Positions 29,158 through 37,892 of a DNA stretch of 64,000 nt are shown here, one piece after another. The notes under the pieces are model-generated. The model ran no database searches. It was given only the letters and a program-made list of their open reading frames with translations, and was not told the origin of the DNA. Positions within the stretch are counted from its first letter, which is position 1. Every line of letters begins with the position of its first letter. This DNA comes from Natronococcus sp. CG52 (GTDB lineage Archaea > Halobacteriota > Halobacteria > Halobacteriales > Natrialbaceae): contig NZ_CP099391.1 in assembly GCF_023913515.1 (NCBI RefSeq), positions 2,232,001 to 2,296,000 on the forward strand. The letters run 5' to 3'. The position numbers were made by a program, and so were the translations under genes.

Positions 29158-29418
29158 GTTCGCTCACACGAAATAGGAAGTTATTAATCAATTGATTCCG
29201 GAGAAGCGATTCGTTGGCATTAGGGGTGTAGCTGTCGAATATCGCCCGTACTGATTAAATCGTTGCGGGTGATTTTCGCCGTTTCGAACTCGTCTCCGAT
29301 GGCCGGTAACGGCCCGTTCGAGGGAAAGCGGATCGCCGCCTCCGTCCCCTTCGCAGTCCCTCGCGGTCTGAAGTCGCGTTACGTACACTTTTGTACGCAC
29401 TACGTGTACCGTTGGCGC

Positions 29419-30486
29419 ATGCGAGCTGCAGTCATGGAATCTCACGGCGAACTGCTCGAGATCGAGGACGTCGAGTATCCCGAACCCGGTCCGGACCAGG
29501 TGATCGTCGAGACGAAAGCCTGCGGGGTCTGCCGAAGTGACTGGCACGCCTGGCAGGGCGACTGGGGATGGGTCGGCGCACGGGCACCGCCGGGACAGAT
29601 CCTCGGCCACGAGCCGGCGGGAATCGTCGCCGACGTCGGCGAGGACGTCGAGACGCTCGAGGAGGGTGATCGCGTCACCGTTCCGTTCCACCTCGCCGAC
29701 GGGAGCTGTCCGCACTGTCGTGCCGGCCGAGCGAACGTCTGCGAGACGGTGATCCCGCTCGGCTTTACGAGCGTCTCACCCGGCGCGTTCGCCGAGGCGT
29801 TTCCGGTCAGAGAGGCCGACTTCAACTGCGTCAAACTTCCCGACAGCGTCGAGTTCACGGAGATGGCCGGTCTCGGCTGTCGCTTCATGACGGCGTATCA
29901 CGCGCTCGCCGACCGGGCGGGGCTCCGAGCCGGCGACTGGGTCGCCATCCACGGCTGTGGGGGCGTCGGACTCTCGGCCGTTCACATCGCGAGCGCGCTC
30001 GGTGCCCACCCGATCGCCGTCGACGTTCGGGACGACAAACTCGAGCGTGCACGCGAACTCGGTGCGGTCGAAACCGTCAACGCCGCCTCCGCCGAAAATC
30101 CGGCGAACGAGGTGAAAGCCCTCGCCGACGGCGGCGCGGACGTCTCGATCGACGCGCTCGGAATCGCCGAGACGTGCCGGAACTCGATCGGCAGCCTCGG
30201 CAGGCGAGGCAGCCACGTTCAGGTCGGCCTGACGACCGGCGAGGAGGGCGGCGAGATCGCGCTGCCGGTCGACTCGATGACGATGCAGGAGATCGACTTC
30301 CACGGCTCGTTCGGAATGCCCCTCGTTCGCTACGAGGAACTGTTTCGCCTGATCGCACAGGGAACCCTCGACCCGAGCAAGATAGTCGGCGAGACGCTGT
30401 CGCTCGAGGAACTCCCGGAGACGCTCGCCTCGATGGACGACTACGAGACGATCGGCATCCCTGTGGTAACGGAGTTCGGCGACTGA
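29419..30486 (+). CDS. Zinc-dependent medium-chain alcohol dehydrogenase
   Basis: The 355-residue MDR-family protein starts at ATG 29419 (an in-frame earlier start at 29263 adds an extension unlike the family). It shows the catalytic zinc site ACGVCRSDWH and GHEPAGIV, the structural zinc cysteines (C-PHC-...-C near residues 95-110) and the nucleotide-binding GCGGVGLSAVHIA. It would oxidise an alcohol or reduce an aldehyde with NAD(P). The repeat-like GTAC pattern 20-60 bp upstream may be regulatory. The substrate is unknown. Confidence 0.9.
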   Translation: MRAAVMESHGELLEIEDVEYPEPGPDQVIVETKACGVCRSDWHAWQGDWGWVGARAPPGQILGHEPAGIVADVGEDVETLEEGDRVTVPFHLADGSCPHCRAGRANVCETVIPLGFTSVSPGAFAEAFPVREADFNCVKLPDSVEFTEMAGLGCRFMTAYHALADRAGLRAGDWVAIHGCGGVGLSAVHIASALGAHPIAVDVRDDKLERARELGAVETVNAASAENPANEVKALADGGADVSIDALGIAETCRNSIGSLGRRGSHVQVGLTTGEEGGEIALPVDSMTMQEIDFHGSFGMPLVRYEELFRLIAQGTLDPSKIVGETLSLEELPETLASMDDYETIGIPVVTEFGD

Positions 30487-31361
30487 GCGCCTGGACCGCC
30501 GAACTGTCGGACTGTCGGCTACAACTCAGTGAGACCGATCGCCCGGACTGTTTCGACGTATCTGACACGCAGTTCCAGTCGACGGTATCGGTTCGGAAAC
30601 CCGGGTGGGGGCGGGAGCCCACCCCGGCGTGAGAGACATGAGCGTACTCGAAGCGGGGGCGAGTCCACTTCCGAGCGATCCGGGCACGAACGCACGCAAT
30701 CGGCTGGTCAGCGCAGCGGTGTCTGGGCCGAACGTGTACCCGGCGGGGTTCCATCCCCGCAGATCAGGAATCGGGCGGCCACTCCATTGTTATGCGGTAG
30801 CTTGCCGACATATAGTACACGCAAACTATCGACAGGGACGGTGTAACAACGCCGTAGCACCCGGTTACGAGCGGAGTTCGGGTCGAACCGTCCCGGCAGA
30901 ATCACCCCTCGAGTGCGACGCTTCGACGATCGCTCCGTCGATCAGCCCACTACGACGACAGTCCCGGAGGAGAGGAGACGCGGCTCTCGAGTACGTCCGT
31001 AGCGTCGGCCGGCACTCCGTAGCCGACGACAACATCACACCGCGGTCGAGACGGTACCGAGCAGATCACGAACCATCAGATGACGTTTCCGGAGTCCGTC
31101 AGTATCGGATTCTCCCGGTTTGACGGGGTATCGGTTGTTCGGTAACTAACCCGATCGTTTCACAGCGGGACGATCCCGCCGTAGTCCTGCGGTTATGACG
31201 TGTTTACTTGACTTTCACGACGGCACGATAGCACGCGGTCGGCCGCCCTCTCGGCTCGATCACCCGCGTCCGACCGATTGACAGGTAAGACCTTCATAGC
31301 TCAGTTCTTCCCCGAGGTTACAAGCCGGATAACTACAACCGGTCACCGCCACCACACCGAT
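30487..31361. other. Intergenic interval without recognised genes
   Basis: About 875 bp. Two G/C hairpins are visible: GGGTGGG/CCCACCC at 30603-30624 (possible end of the dehydrogenase transcript) and GCGGGG/CCCCGC at 30744-30761. Short frames here lack the acidic bias of real haloarchaeal proteins. A structured RNA cannot be excluded, but I could not match SRP RNA or RNase P motifs. Confidence 0.45.
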
Positions 31362-31577
31362 ATGATCACCTGTACCAACTGCGAGACCCCCCAGTTCCTG
31401 CAGATCATCCAGAGCCGCGTCTACTTCGAGGACGGGGAGATGATCAACGAGGTCTCCGAGTCCTACGAGTGTACCCTCTGTGGCGGAACCGGCAAGTACG
31501 TCTACGACGAGGAACGAGACGAGGAGACCGTCTCTGGGGACGTCGAACTCACGACGGAGCGACCGAAGTTCGCCTGA
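31362..31577 (+). CDS. Small zinc-finger protein of unknown function
   Basis: From ATG 31362 the frame encodes 71 residues with two CxxC knuckles, CTNC at 4-7 and CTLC near 39-42 followed by GGTGKYVYD, then an acidic tail. The pattern resembles a small zinc ribbon with a DnaJ-like CxxCxGxG knuckle. An upstream in-frame ATG at 31278 would add non-acidic residues and is not preferred. It converges with the gas-vesicle cluster. Confidence 0.7.
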   Translation: MITCTNCETPQFLQIIQSRVYFEDGEMINEVSESYECTLCGGTGKYVYDEERDEETVSGDVELTTERPKFA

Positions 31578-31647
31578 CGGTCGCCTTCCGGTGAGGGTCC
31601 CAGCGACGACTTCGGTGGCGTACCGGCTCCAGTAAGCGAACGGTGAT

Positions 31648-32010
31648 TCACTCCGAGGCCGTCTCGTCGTCTCCCTCGGACCTGTCGACGCTCTTCTGTC
31701 TCTTCCGGCGATCGACCGCGAACTCCTCCAGTTGCGCAAGATCCTCGAGGTCCTCGTCCGGATCGACCCGCTTCTTTCTCTTGCCGTACCGCCGCCGCTC
31801 AACTGCACGGGTTCGCCGGTCGGTATCCCACTCCTCGAAGAGGCCGTACTCGGTCATCGTCTCCATGCCGGCGATCGCTGCCGAGAGCTTGATGCCGACG
31901 AGCGGAATCTCCGCGACGGAGATGATCACGTCTGCGCGAACGATGGCTCCGTCGCGGAGTAACACGTCCAGCACGTCGACGAACGTGTCCTCGTTCTTTT
32001 CTGGTTTCAT
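31648..32010 (-). CDS. gvpM: Gas vesicle protein GvpM
   Basis: The 120-residue GvpA-family protein (from ATG 32010) has the conserved core DVLDVLLRDGAIVRADVII followed by VAEIPLVGIKLSAAIAGMETM, then a charged tail. GvpM is a minor accessory protein needed to start vesicle assembly in Halobacterium and Haloferax. Its start overlaps the gvpL stop by 4 bp; it is the last gene of the minus-strand gvp operon. Confidence 0.92.
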   Translation of the reverse strand: MKPEKNEDTFVDVLDVLLRDGAIVRADVIISVAEIPLVGIKLSAAIAGMETMTEYGLFEEWDTDRRTRAVERRRYGKRKKRVDPDEDLEDLAQLEEFAVDRRKRQKSVDRSEGDDETASE

Positions 32011-32897
32011 GTGTCTCCGTTGCCGCCCAGTTCGGGCGCGAACGTGTACGGTGGCCACGGCCCGCTGAACCGGACCTCGAGTCCGGGCGCCGCCGCGACG
32101 TCGTCGAGCAGCGAGCCGATAGCCTCCTCGTCGTTTTCGTGGGCGAGCAGGGTGAGCCGACAGAGCGTCTCCCCCTCGTCAGTCGCCTCCGAACCGGCGA
32201 CGTCGCCGATGGCCGCGCTTGGCGACCGCTCGAGCGCGTGAACCTCCCGGGTGACGTCCGCGAGCCGCTCCCGGAGGTCGTCGGTGAGCGACTCCCGGCG
32301 CGCCCGCTGGAGTTCTTTCACGCGCTGGTCGTACTGCTTCTCGAGCAGAAACGCCGCCCCCTCCTCGGAGTCGGAAATCTGCTCGTCGAGTTCGCGCAGC
32401 CGCTCGTCGCGTTCGAGCAGCGCCTCGTCGCCGATCGGCTCGGTTTCGACGACCTCGACGCGATACTCCCAGTGGTCCGCGAGTTCCGTCAGCGCTCGCT
32501 CGAGCATCTCCGACTCCTCGCGGAGCCACTCGCGGACGCCGCCGTCGTCGCCGCGGAGGATCGTGTCGAACTGGAACGGGATCGGCGTGCCGAAGGCATC
32601 GCCCGCCTCGTCGACGACGGTCTGGTGGCGGACGAGCCACCGCTTGATCTCGGTGAGGTCGGCGGAGTCGTAGATTTCGTCACACGAGTGGACGACCGCG
32701 CCGATACCGTCGACGGCGACGATCGAGACGGGTTCGCCGTCGACGCCGTCCGTCTCGAAGGTAACGTCTTCGTCAGCCTGGACGATACAGTAGAGGTACC
32801 GCCCCTCGTCGATCTCCGGACGCTCTCCCGCATCCGGATCGTCGATCTCCTCTAAGTCCTCGAGGTCGGGTTCGGGATCTCCAGTGCCGGCGGTCAT
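32007..32897 (-). CDS. gvpL: Gas vesicle protein GvpL
   Basis: The 296-residue protein belongs to the GvpL/GvpF family: N-terminal [12 protein letters not shown], a central coiled-coil region (about 170-225) and C-terminal [13 protein letters not shown], the family's closing motif. GvpL is proposed to bind other accessory Gvp proteins during assembly. The ~25 acidic N-terminal residues before the domain are a halophilic extension. It overlaps gvpK and gvpM by 4 bp each. Confidence 0.93.
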   Translation of the reverse strand: MTAGTGDPEPDLEDLEEIDDPDAGERPEIDEGRYLYCIVQADEDVTFETDGVDGEPVSIVAVDGIGAVVHSCDEIYDSADLTEIKRWLVRHQTVVDEAGDAFGTPIPFQFDTILRGDDGGVREWLREESEMLERALTELADHWEYRVEVVETEPIGDEALLERDERLRELDEQISDSEEGAAFLLEKQYDQRVKELQRARRESLTDDLRERLADVTREVHALERSPSAAIGDVAGSEATDEGETLCRLTLLAHENDEEAIGSLLDDVAAAPGLEVRFSGPWPPYTFAPELGGNGDT

Positions 32898-33238
32898 TCG
32901 TTATCACCTCCGAACACGGAGTAGCCCGGCTTCCGGTGGGCTGCGGGATCGGCGTCGAGCCGTTCGATCGCGTCCGTGACCAGTCCGTCCAGATCTCCCC
33001 GGAGATCGTCGACGCCGTCCTCGATCCCCTCGTCGCGCTTGAGCTGCTCGATCTCCGCCTCGATCGTCGCCAGCTGACGTCCGAGCCGATCGATCTCCTC
33101 GTCGGAGAGGGCGTCGGACTCCATCCGGCGAACGGCCTCGCGCTCAAGCGCCTCGATCAGGATTTCGACGACCGTTATCACGAGCGTGATGAGCCCATCC
33201 CGCGCCTCTTCGCCGTCGCCGACGTCGATCGCAGTCAT
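32894..33238 (-). CDS. gvpK: Gas vesicle protein GvpK
   Basis: The 114-residue protein has the GvpK signature: [20 protein letters not shown], then a helical segment with [16 protein letters not shown]. GvpK is one of the small set of accessory proteins required for vesicle formation. It sits between gvpJ and gvpL with 4-bp overlaps on both sides. Confidence 0.93.
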   Translation of the reverse strand: MTAIDVGDGEEARDGLITLVITVVEILIEALEREAVRRMESDALSDEEIDRLGRQLATIEAEIEQLKRDEGIEDGVDDLRGDLDGLVTDAIERLDADPAAHRKPGYSVFGGDNE

Positions 33239-33798
33239 CGCTCGTTCTCCTCCGCGTCGGATTCGGTCGTTTCGTCGCCGTTCTCACCCTCGTTGGACTC
33301 GCCGTCCGCCTCGTCTTCGCGTTCGTCGCCCTCGGCGTCGTCACTGAGCAGGTTGAAGCCGCCGCCGATCGGCTGTTTGGGGGCGGGCGTAGCGCCGAGA
33401 TGGTCGGAGATGCGGTCGACTTCGATCGTTCCGTCTTCGTCGCTTCCCTCCGTCTCGCTCTCACTGCCGTCCTCCGCCTCGGGATTGGGCGTGACGTTGA
33501 CGCCGCGCGTCGCATCGATCATCGGCTTGGGTCGCTCCATCTCTGCGAGTTCGGGCTCGTCGACGGCCTCGGCGAGCCGGCGCATATCCGTTCCCTCGGG
33601 GAACTCGAGGCCGTATTTCGCTGCGGTCTCGAAGGAGGCGATGGCGGCCCGGACCTGGATGCCGAGCAGTTGCGTGTCGCCGATCGAAACGGCGATGTCC
33701 GCGTTGATGACGATCCCTTTGTCGAGCAACATCTCGACGACCTCGGCGAGGTCGGCCTTCTGTCGGCTGGGCTGGAAATCATTCGGCACGGGTCTCAC
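33235..33798 (-). CDS. gvpJ: Gas vesicle protein GvpJ with a long acidic tail
   Basis: The GvpA-like core lies at residues ~14-68 ([19 protein letters not shown], then [21 protein letters not shown]). The remaining ~115 residues are disordered and rich in Glu, Asp and Ser, longer than in most GvpJ proteins. The start is GTG 33798. It overlaps the 48-codon ORF upstream and gvpK downstream. GvpJ is a minor vesicle component or assembly factor. Confidence 0.92.
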   Translation of the reverse strand: MRPVPNDFQPSRQKADLAEVVEMLLDKGIVINADIAVSIGDTQLLGIQVRAAIASFETAAKYGLEFPEGTDMRRLAEAVDEPELAEMERPKPMIDATRGVNVTPNPEAEDGSESETEGSDEDGTIEVDRISDHLGATPAPKQPIGGGFNLLSDDAEGDEREDEADGESNEGENGDETTESDAEENER

Positions 33799-33925
33799 CT
33801 CGGTTCGTCGCTTGCTCAGTCCGGGCGATCGGGCCCGGTACGCCTGTGCCTCGATCGAAATCGCTCGATAGTCTCGAGGCGGTCGTCACCCGGTTCTTCC
33901 GTCGGTTGTGTGTGAAATCACTCAT
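33779..33925 (-). CDS. Possible 48-residue basic ORF between the gvpI-position gene and gvpJ
   Basis: The frame from ATG 33925 overlaps the stop of the upstream gene (ATGAGTGA) and runs 20 bp into gvpJ. It encodes a slightly basic, Arg-rich 48-residue peptide. The dense overlap on both sides is how the rest of this operon is built, but basic composition and small size leave coding status open. Confidence 0.4.
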   Translation of the reverse strand: MSDFTHNRRKNRVTTASRLSSDFDRGTGVPGPIARTEQATNRGETRAE

Positions 33926-34835
33926 TGTTCTGTTTTCGTCGTTCTCGTTCGATTTCGAACCGCCGGCCGTAGATGCGCTTGAGAGCCGGCGCCGTCGAGA
34001 GCTTTACCTGCTGCGGGACGGTCGAGTGACGCGCCCCGCCGCCGAGATCGCGTCTGTTCGTCGCTATCGTCGACGCTGCCGTCGGATTTCGGGATGACGG
34101 GGTCGTATCCTGGCGACGCATCTTCTCGCGGTTCGTCTCGTAGAGCTTCTCGAATTTCTCGTGGGTTACGAGCAGCGCATCCCGGAAAGCGTCGATCCCT
34201 TTCATCGCCTGCTGCTGAATGAACGTCTGGTAGGCTTCCGGATCGTTCTCGATGTCGGGTTTGTCGAACGCCTCCTTGGCGGCCTCGGTCGCGTCCATAT
34301 CCGTCCCGAGAAACTCGTCGTCATCGTCGCCGCCGAGCAGGTCCGCTCCCTCGTCGGCGACCGCCGAAGCGGCCTTCTCGACCATGCCGGCGTCCTCGCT
34401 CTCGTCCGCGAGACCGTCGACTGCGTCCTCGAGTTCGCGTTTCTCCTCCCAGATATCGCCCAGATCCGTCGCGTCCCACGCGTTCAGCAGGTTGATCGCC
34501 TTGAACACCTGCGTGAAGTCGACGACGTCGCCGGCGCCCGTCTCCTCGTCCGTCAGCGCGTCCGGGATCTCACCCGTTTCGATCGCCTCGAGCAACTCGC
34601 CGCCGTCGACGGCCTCGGGAAGATCGGTCAGGTCGAGCGCCTCGATTAGCTCGGCGGTCTCCTGGGCGACCCGCGCGAGGGCGTCGATGTCGCCCAACAG
34701 CGACTCGAGGTCGTCGTTCCCGACCCCCTCGAGGTCGTCGACATCGCCGAGGGACTCCTCGACGTTGTCGAGAGCGGCCTCTGCTTCCGAAAGCAGCTCC
34801 GCAAACGTCTCGTCGTCGCCGTTCTCGTCGGTCAT
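33918..34835 (-). CDS. Gas-vesicle cluster protein at the gvpI position (acidic N-terminus, basic C-terminus)
   Basis: The 305-residue protein has a strongly acidic, mostly helical N-terminal part (about 1-235; TFAELLSEAEAALDNVEESL, and FTQVFKAINLLNAWD in the middle) and a basic, Arg-rich tail of about 65 residues containing STAPALKRIYGRRF. In Halobacterium the gene between gvpH and gvpJ is gvpI, a short basic protein; the tail here may be its counterpart fused to a new domain. That match is from memory and position. It overlaps gvpH by 4 bp and ends at the 48-codon ORF. Confidence 0.6.
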   Translation of the reverse strand: MTDENGDDETFAELLSEAEAALDNVEESLGDVDDLEGVGNDDLESLLGDIDALARVAQETAELIEALDLTDLPEAVDGGELLEAIETGEIPDALTDEETGAGDVVDFTQVFKAINLLNAWDATDLGDIWEEKRELEDAVDGLADESEDAGMVEKAASAVADEGADLLGGDDDDEFLGTDMDATEAAKEAFDKPDIENDPEAYQTFIQQQAMKGIDAFRDALLVTHEKFEKLYETNREKMRRQDTTPSSRNPTAASTIATNRRDLGGGARHSTVPQQVKLSTAPALKRIYGRRFEIERERRKQNNE

Positions 34836-35380
34836 CGGTTCTCACCCTCCGAGGGCGTGGAGTCCGTCTCGCGTTCGGGTTCGACCGTCACGGTGAGCAC
34901 GCCGTTATTGATCGTCGCGTCGACCGTTCTGTCGCGCCAGGGGACGTCGACCCGGTCGAGCTCGCTCCCGGAGACGGCGACGACGAGCGTCGAATCGTCG
35001 AATCCGACGGTGACGTCTTCCGGGTCGACTCCGGCGACGTCGGCCGTGACTACCAGTTCGTCGTCGTAGACGGACGTCGCCAGGTGATGCGAGTCCGATG
35101 GTTCTCGGCGATGGCGTCGCTTCCGCGGCCGGTCGGCGACGCCGTCGGTCTCGTCGTCAGACCGGATCGAATCGAATGAATCGCCGATAGAGCGATCGAT
35201 CCCGGTGTCGACGGAGATGTCGTAGTCCATCGTCGTGCGATCGCCGCGCCGTCGTCCCGATAGCCGCCCGTCGTTGCGCTCGAGCGAGTCGAGCGCCGAG
35301 AGCAGGGTCGTGAGCCAGTGCGGCGTCTCGTCGCGGTCGTCGTCCGATTCGTTCGATCTGTCGGTTGGATTGTCGCTCAT
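34832..35380 (-). CDS. gvpH: Gas vesicle protein GvpH (Hsp20-like)
   Basis: The 182-residue protein has a charged disordered N-terminal half and a C-terminal alpha-crystallin-type domain (about 95-170; ATSVYDDELVVTADVAGVD, then DATINNGVLTVTV, the small-heat-shock I/V motif region). GvpH stabilises other Gvp proteins in haloarchaea. Its ATG overlaps the gvpG stop by one base (TAATG). Confidence 0.88.
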   Translation of the reverse strand: MSDNPTDRSNESDDDRDETPHWLTTLLSALDSLERNDGRLSGRRRGDRTTMDYDISVDTGIDRSIGDSFDSIRSDDETDGVADRPRKRRHRREPSDSHHLATSVYDDELVVTADVAGVDPEDVTVGFDDSTLVVAVSGSELDRVDVPWRDRTVDATINNGVLTVTVEPERETDSTPSEGENR

Positions 35381-35634
35381 TATCGTTTCACCTCCACGCG
35401 GCCGCTCGAGAATCGCTCGTGCACTTCGCGTGCGATCTCGATCTCTTCCTCGATCTCTTCCTTGCGGCGCCGGTACTCCTCCTCGGGGCGTTCGCCGAGT
35501 TCGTACAGCAACTGGTTCTCCTTGAGGTCGTCCTCGAGTGCGTTCAGGTCGTACATCTCGTCGAGCGCGATCGAGTGAAGCGCGTCGATGATACCGACGA
35601 ACGGTCGAAACAGGAGGTCATCGAGGACGAACAT
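35380..35634 (-). CDS. gvpG: Gas vesicle protein GvpG
   Basis: The 84-residue protein has a hydrophobic N-terminus (MFVLDDLLFRPFVGIIDAL) and a long charged coiled-coil helix (LNALEDDLKENQLLYELG, then EEEYRRRKEEIEEE), the GvpG pattern. It is an essential accessory protein, and lies 11 bp after gvpF. Confidence 0.92.
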   Translation of the reverse strand: MFVLDDLLFRPFVGIIDALHSIALDEMYDLNALEDDLKENQLLYELGERPEEEYRRRKEEIEEEIEIAREVHERFSSGRVEVKR

Positions 35635-35645
35635 GGCCTACTCGC

Positions 35646-36275
35646 TCACCCCTGAGCACCAATCTCGACGTTGACAAAGCTGTACGGTGCGAACGGCCCC
35701 GTGTACTGGAACATGAGTTCGTCGCCGTACTCGTCTTCGAGGCCGGCGACCGCGTCGTCGAACTCCTCCTGGTCGTCCTCCTCGACGAGGTACGAACGGT
35801 TGAACACGAGCCGGTCGCTGAACAGGTCGTCCGGGACCGACTGCGCGGCGATCGGCTCGAGTTCGTCCGCGACGGCCTCCTCGATCGCCTCGCGATCGAC
35901 GTCGGCGTCCTCCTCGCGAACGAGTTTGAGGCCGAGTTCGATCTTGCCCTCGATGTCGCGCAGCGCGCGCCTGAACGCCGGCTGTGCGCCGCGCAGGACG
36001 TTCTTCAGCTCCCGGTCGCCCTCGAAGGCCATCCCGAACTGCATCGGAACGATCGTCTGGCCGCCGTCGTACTCCATGATTTCCCGGAGGACGTCGTCGT
36101 GGCACTGGGCGTCTTCGTCGGTCTCCTCCGGCTCGGTCGTATCGATGTCGGAGACGACAGCCCCGTATCGGCGGTGAGTGACGGTGTAGACGCGATCGGC
36201 GCCGGCGACGGCGTCGGTTTCGAACTCGATGTCGTCGTTGGCTTCGACGACGCCGTAGACGTACTTGTGACTCAC
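35646..36275 (-). CDS. gvpF: Gas vesicle protein GvpF
   Basis: The 209-residue GvpL/F-family protein has N-terminal KYVYGVVEANDD and C-terminal TGPFAPYSFVNVEI. GvpF binds GvpA and is thought to keep it monomeric before assembly. It is the first gene of the minus-strand operon, and the start codon is GTG 36275. No gvpE or gvpD follows upstream as in Halobacterium; instead gvpA is divergent about 260 bp away. A 26-codon ORF ends on this start. Confidence 0.93.
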   Translation of the reverse strand: MSHKYVYGVVEANDDIEFETDAVAGADRVYTVTHRRYGAVVSDIDTTEPEETDEDAQCHDDVLREIMEYDGGQTIVPMQFGMAFEGDRELKNVLRGAQPAFRRALRDIEGKIELGLKLVREEDADVDREAIEEAVADELEPIAAQSVPDDLFSDRLVFNRSYLVEEDDQEEFDDAVAGLEDEYGDELMFQYTGPFAPYSFVNVEIGAQG

Positions 36276-36432
36276 GGGCGAATCACCGTCCGTTCCGCTG
36301 TCTGTGGGCGCAACCGTACGTCTCGTCCGAACTGGATGTGTATTGATGTCATAGGAACCTCGCGGTGAGATGAGAGCTGGCCAGTCGAATGCTCGTTGAC
36401 AGTAATTCGGCTGCCGCGCGCGTTACCGTAGT

Positions 36433-36493
36433 GCTTGCAGTAGCAGCGTCGGTTCCTTATCCGAAAACAGGTGGCGGGCTTGCAGTAGCAGCG
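36433..36493 (+). repeat. Two 16-bp direct repeats upstream of gvpA
   Basis: GCTTGCAGTAGCAGCG occurs at 36433-36448 and again at 36478-36493, exactly 45 bp apart, in the divergent gvpF-gvpA regulatory region. The second copy ends 39 bp before the gvpA ATG. Candidate activator or repressor sites, since no GvpE/GvpD regulator gene is present. Confidence 0.6.
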
Positions 36494-36532
36494 ACAGCCG
36501 TGTTACCCATCGGTGCTCAACTGCTGAATGCT

Positions 36533-36817
36533 ATGGCAAACCAACGAAGACCCGACGCCTCGAGTCTCGCGGAAGTACTGGACCGCGTCCTCGACAAAGG
36601 CGTCGTTATCGACGTCTGGGCGCGTGTCTCGGTCGTCGGGATCGAACTGCTAACGATCGAAGCTCGTGTCGTCGTCGCCTCCGTCGACACCTTCCTCCAC
36701 TACGCGGAGGAGATCGCAAAAATTGAGCAAGCGACGGCAGAAGGCGACATCGAAGACCTCGAGGAACTCGAGATCGAGCAGCGGCCGGAGTCCTCGCCAC
36801 AGTCCACCTCCGAATAA
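36533..36817 (+). CDS. gvpA: Major gas vesicle structural protein GvpA
   Basis: The 94-residue protein from ATG 36533 has the near-invariant GvpA core: [19 protein letters not shown], then [18 protein letters not shown] and [17 protein letters not shown]. It polymerises into the ribbed vesicle wall. The acidic tail after residue ~70 ([18 protein letters not shown]) is somewhat longer than in Halobacterium GvpA. An earlier in-frame ATG at 36389 lies in the promoter region and is rejected. Confidence 0.95.
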   Translation: MANQRRPDASSLAEVLDRVLDKGVVIDVWARVSVVGIELLTIEARVVVASVDTFLHYAEEIAKIEQATAEGDIEDLEELEIEQRPESSPQSTSE

Positions 36818-36822
36818 TCGAC

Positions 36823-37866
36823 ATGGGGGATTCGTCTTCGCGTGAGCGAAAGGTCCGCGGCCGAAAGATCCGCTCGGACCGCAGCCAGAAGAAGCGTCGG
36901 AAAGCGAAGAAAAAAGCGAAGAAGGAATTCGATCGGACCGCGAACGGAACGAAAAGCGGTGTACAGAGCGGAGGCGCGGACTCCGTTCTCAAGAGTCCCG
37001 AGGAGGTCACTCCCGACCCGTTCGTCGAGACCGACGCAGTCACGTCGCTGCGAGACCGGATCACCGGCTGGCTCGAGGCCGATCAGCCGGTTCACCTGAT
37101 CGGACCGACCGGTTGCGGAAAGACGGCGCTCGCGCTCTCGGCAGCGGCCGAGCGCGGCCGACCGGTCGTCTGGATCAACGGCGACGAGGCCGTCGGCACC
37201 GCCGAGCTCGTCGGCACCCACGCCGGCGGCGAGCGCTACGAGGAGCACGACCAGTTCGTCAGCGGCGTCAACAAGAAGACCCAGATCGTCCGCGAGCGGT
37301 GGGTTGACAACCCGCTCTCGGTCGCCGTCAAGGAAGGCGCGACGCTGGTCTACAACGAGTTCTCGCGGAGCGATCCCGCGGCGCACAACGTCCTCCTCTC
37401 CGTACTCGAGGAGGGCGTCCTCGAGCGGCCGGGCAAGCGCGGCTCCGACCGGACGATCGACGTCCACCCCGAGTTCCGGCTGCTCGTGACCTCGAACGAC
37501 GTCGAGTACGCCGGCGTCCACGAACAGCAGGACGCGCTGCTCGATCGGTTCGTCGGCGTCCACGTCGACTACTACGACGAGGAGACGGAACGCGCGATCG
37601 TCGCCGCCCACTCCGACGCCTCCGACGAAACCGTCGAGGAGATCGTCGGAGCGACGCGCCGACTCCGCGACGAACTCGACGTCGTCGTCGGAACTCGAGT
37701 CGCGATTACGGTCGCGGAGGGACTCACGGTCTTCGCCGAGGACGACGGCAGCGAGTTCGACGACGAGTTGCTGGCCGACGTGTTTACAGACGTTCTCGCG
37801 CCGAAGATCGCCGGCGAAGACGACGATATCGACGAGTTCCGAGAAGCAATTCGCGACGCACTCTAA
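36823..37866 (+). CDS. gvpN: Gas vesicle protein GvpN (AAA ATPase)
   Basis: The 347-residue MoxR-like AAA+ protein has Walker A GPTGCGKT near residue 94, Walker B-like ATLVYNEFSRSDP near 178, a sensor-1 region (FRLLVTSND) and the arginine-finger loop LLDRFVGVH. The first ~40 residues are highly basic (RSQKKRRKAKKKAKK), unusual in a halophile. GvpN strengthens vesicle enlargement. It follows gvpA by 5 bp; gvpC, normally between them, is absent. Confidence 0.93.
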   Translation: MGDSSSRERKVRGRKIRSDRSQKKRRKAKKKAKKEFDRTANGTKSGVQSGGADSVLKSPEEVTPDPFVETDAVTSLRDRITGWLEADQPVHLIGPTGCGKTALALSAAAERGRPVVWINGDEAVGTAELVGTHAGGERYEEHDQFVSGVNKKTQIVRERWVDNPLSVAVKEGATLVYNEFSRSDPAAHNVLLSVLEEGVLERPGKRGSDRTIDVHPEFRLLVTSNDVEYAGVHEQQDALLDRFVGVHVDYYDEETERAIVAAHSDASDETVEEIVGATRRLRDELDVVVGTRVAITVAEGLTVFAEDDGSEFDDELLADVFTDVLAPKIAGEDDDIDEFREAIRDAL

Positions 37867-37881
37867 GTTCCGAGAAGCAAT
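37835..37881 (+). repeat. 16-bp direct repeat spanning the gvpN stop
   Basis: AGTTCCGAGAAGCAAT occurs at 37835-37850 inside gvpN and again at 37866-37881 just after its stop, 31 bp apart. It looks like a recent small tandem duplication that shaped the gvpN-gvpO junction. Confidence 0.6.
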
Positions 37882-37892
37882 AGACACCGACC

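Noticed and set aside
30605-31123. 172-codon ORF in the long intergenic region
   Set aside because: It lacks acidic bias and any motif, and no TATA box precedes its start.
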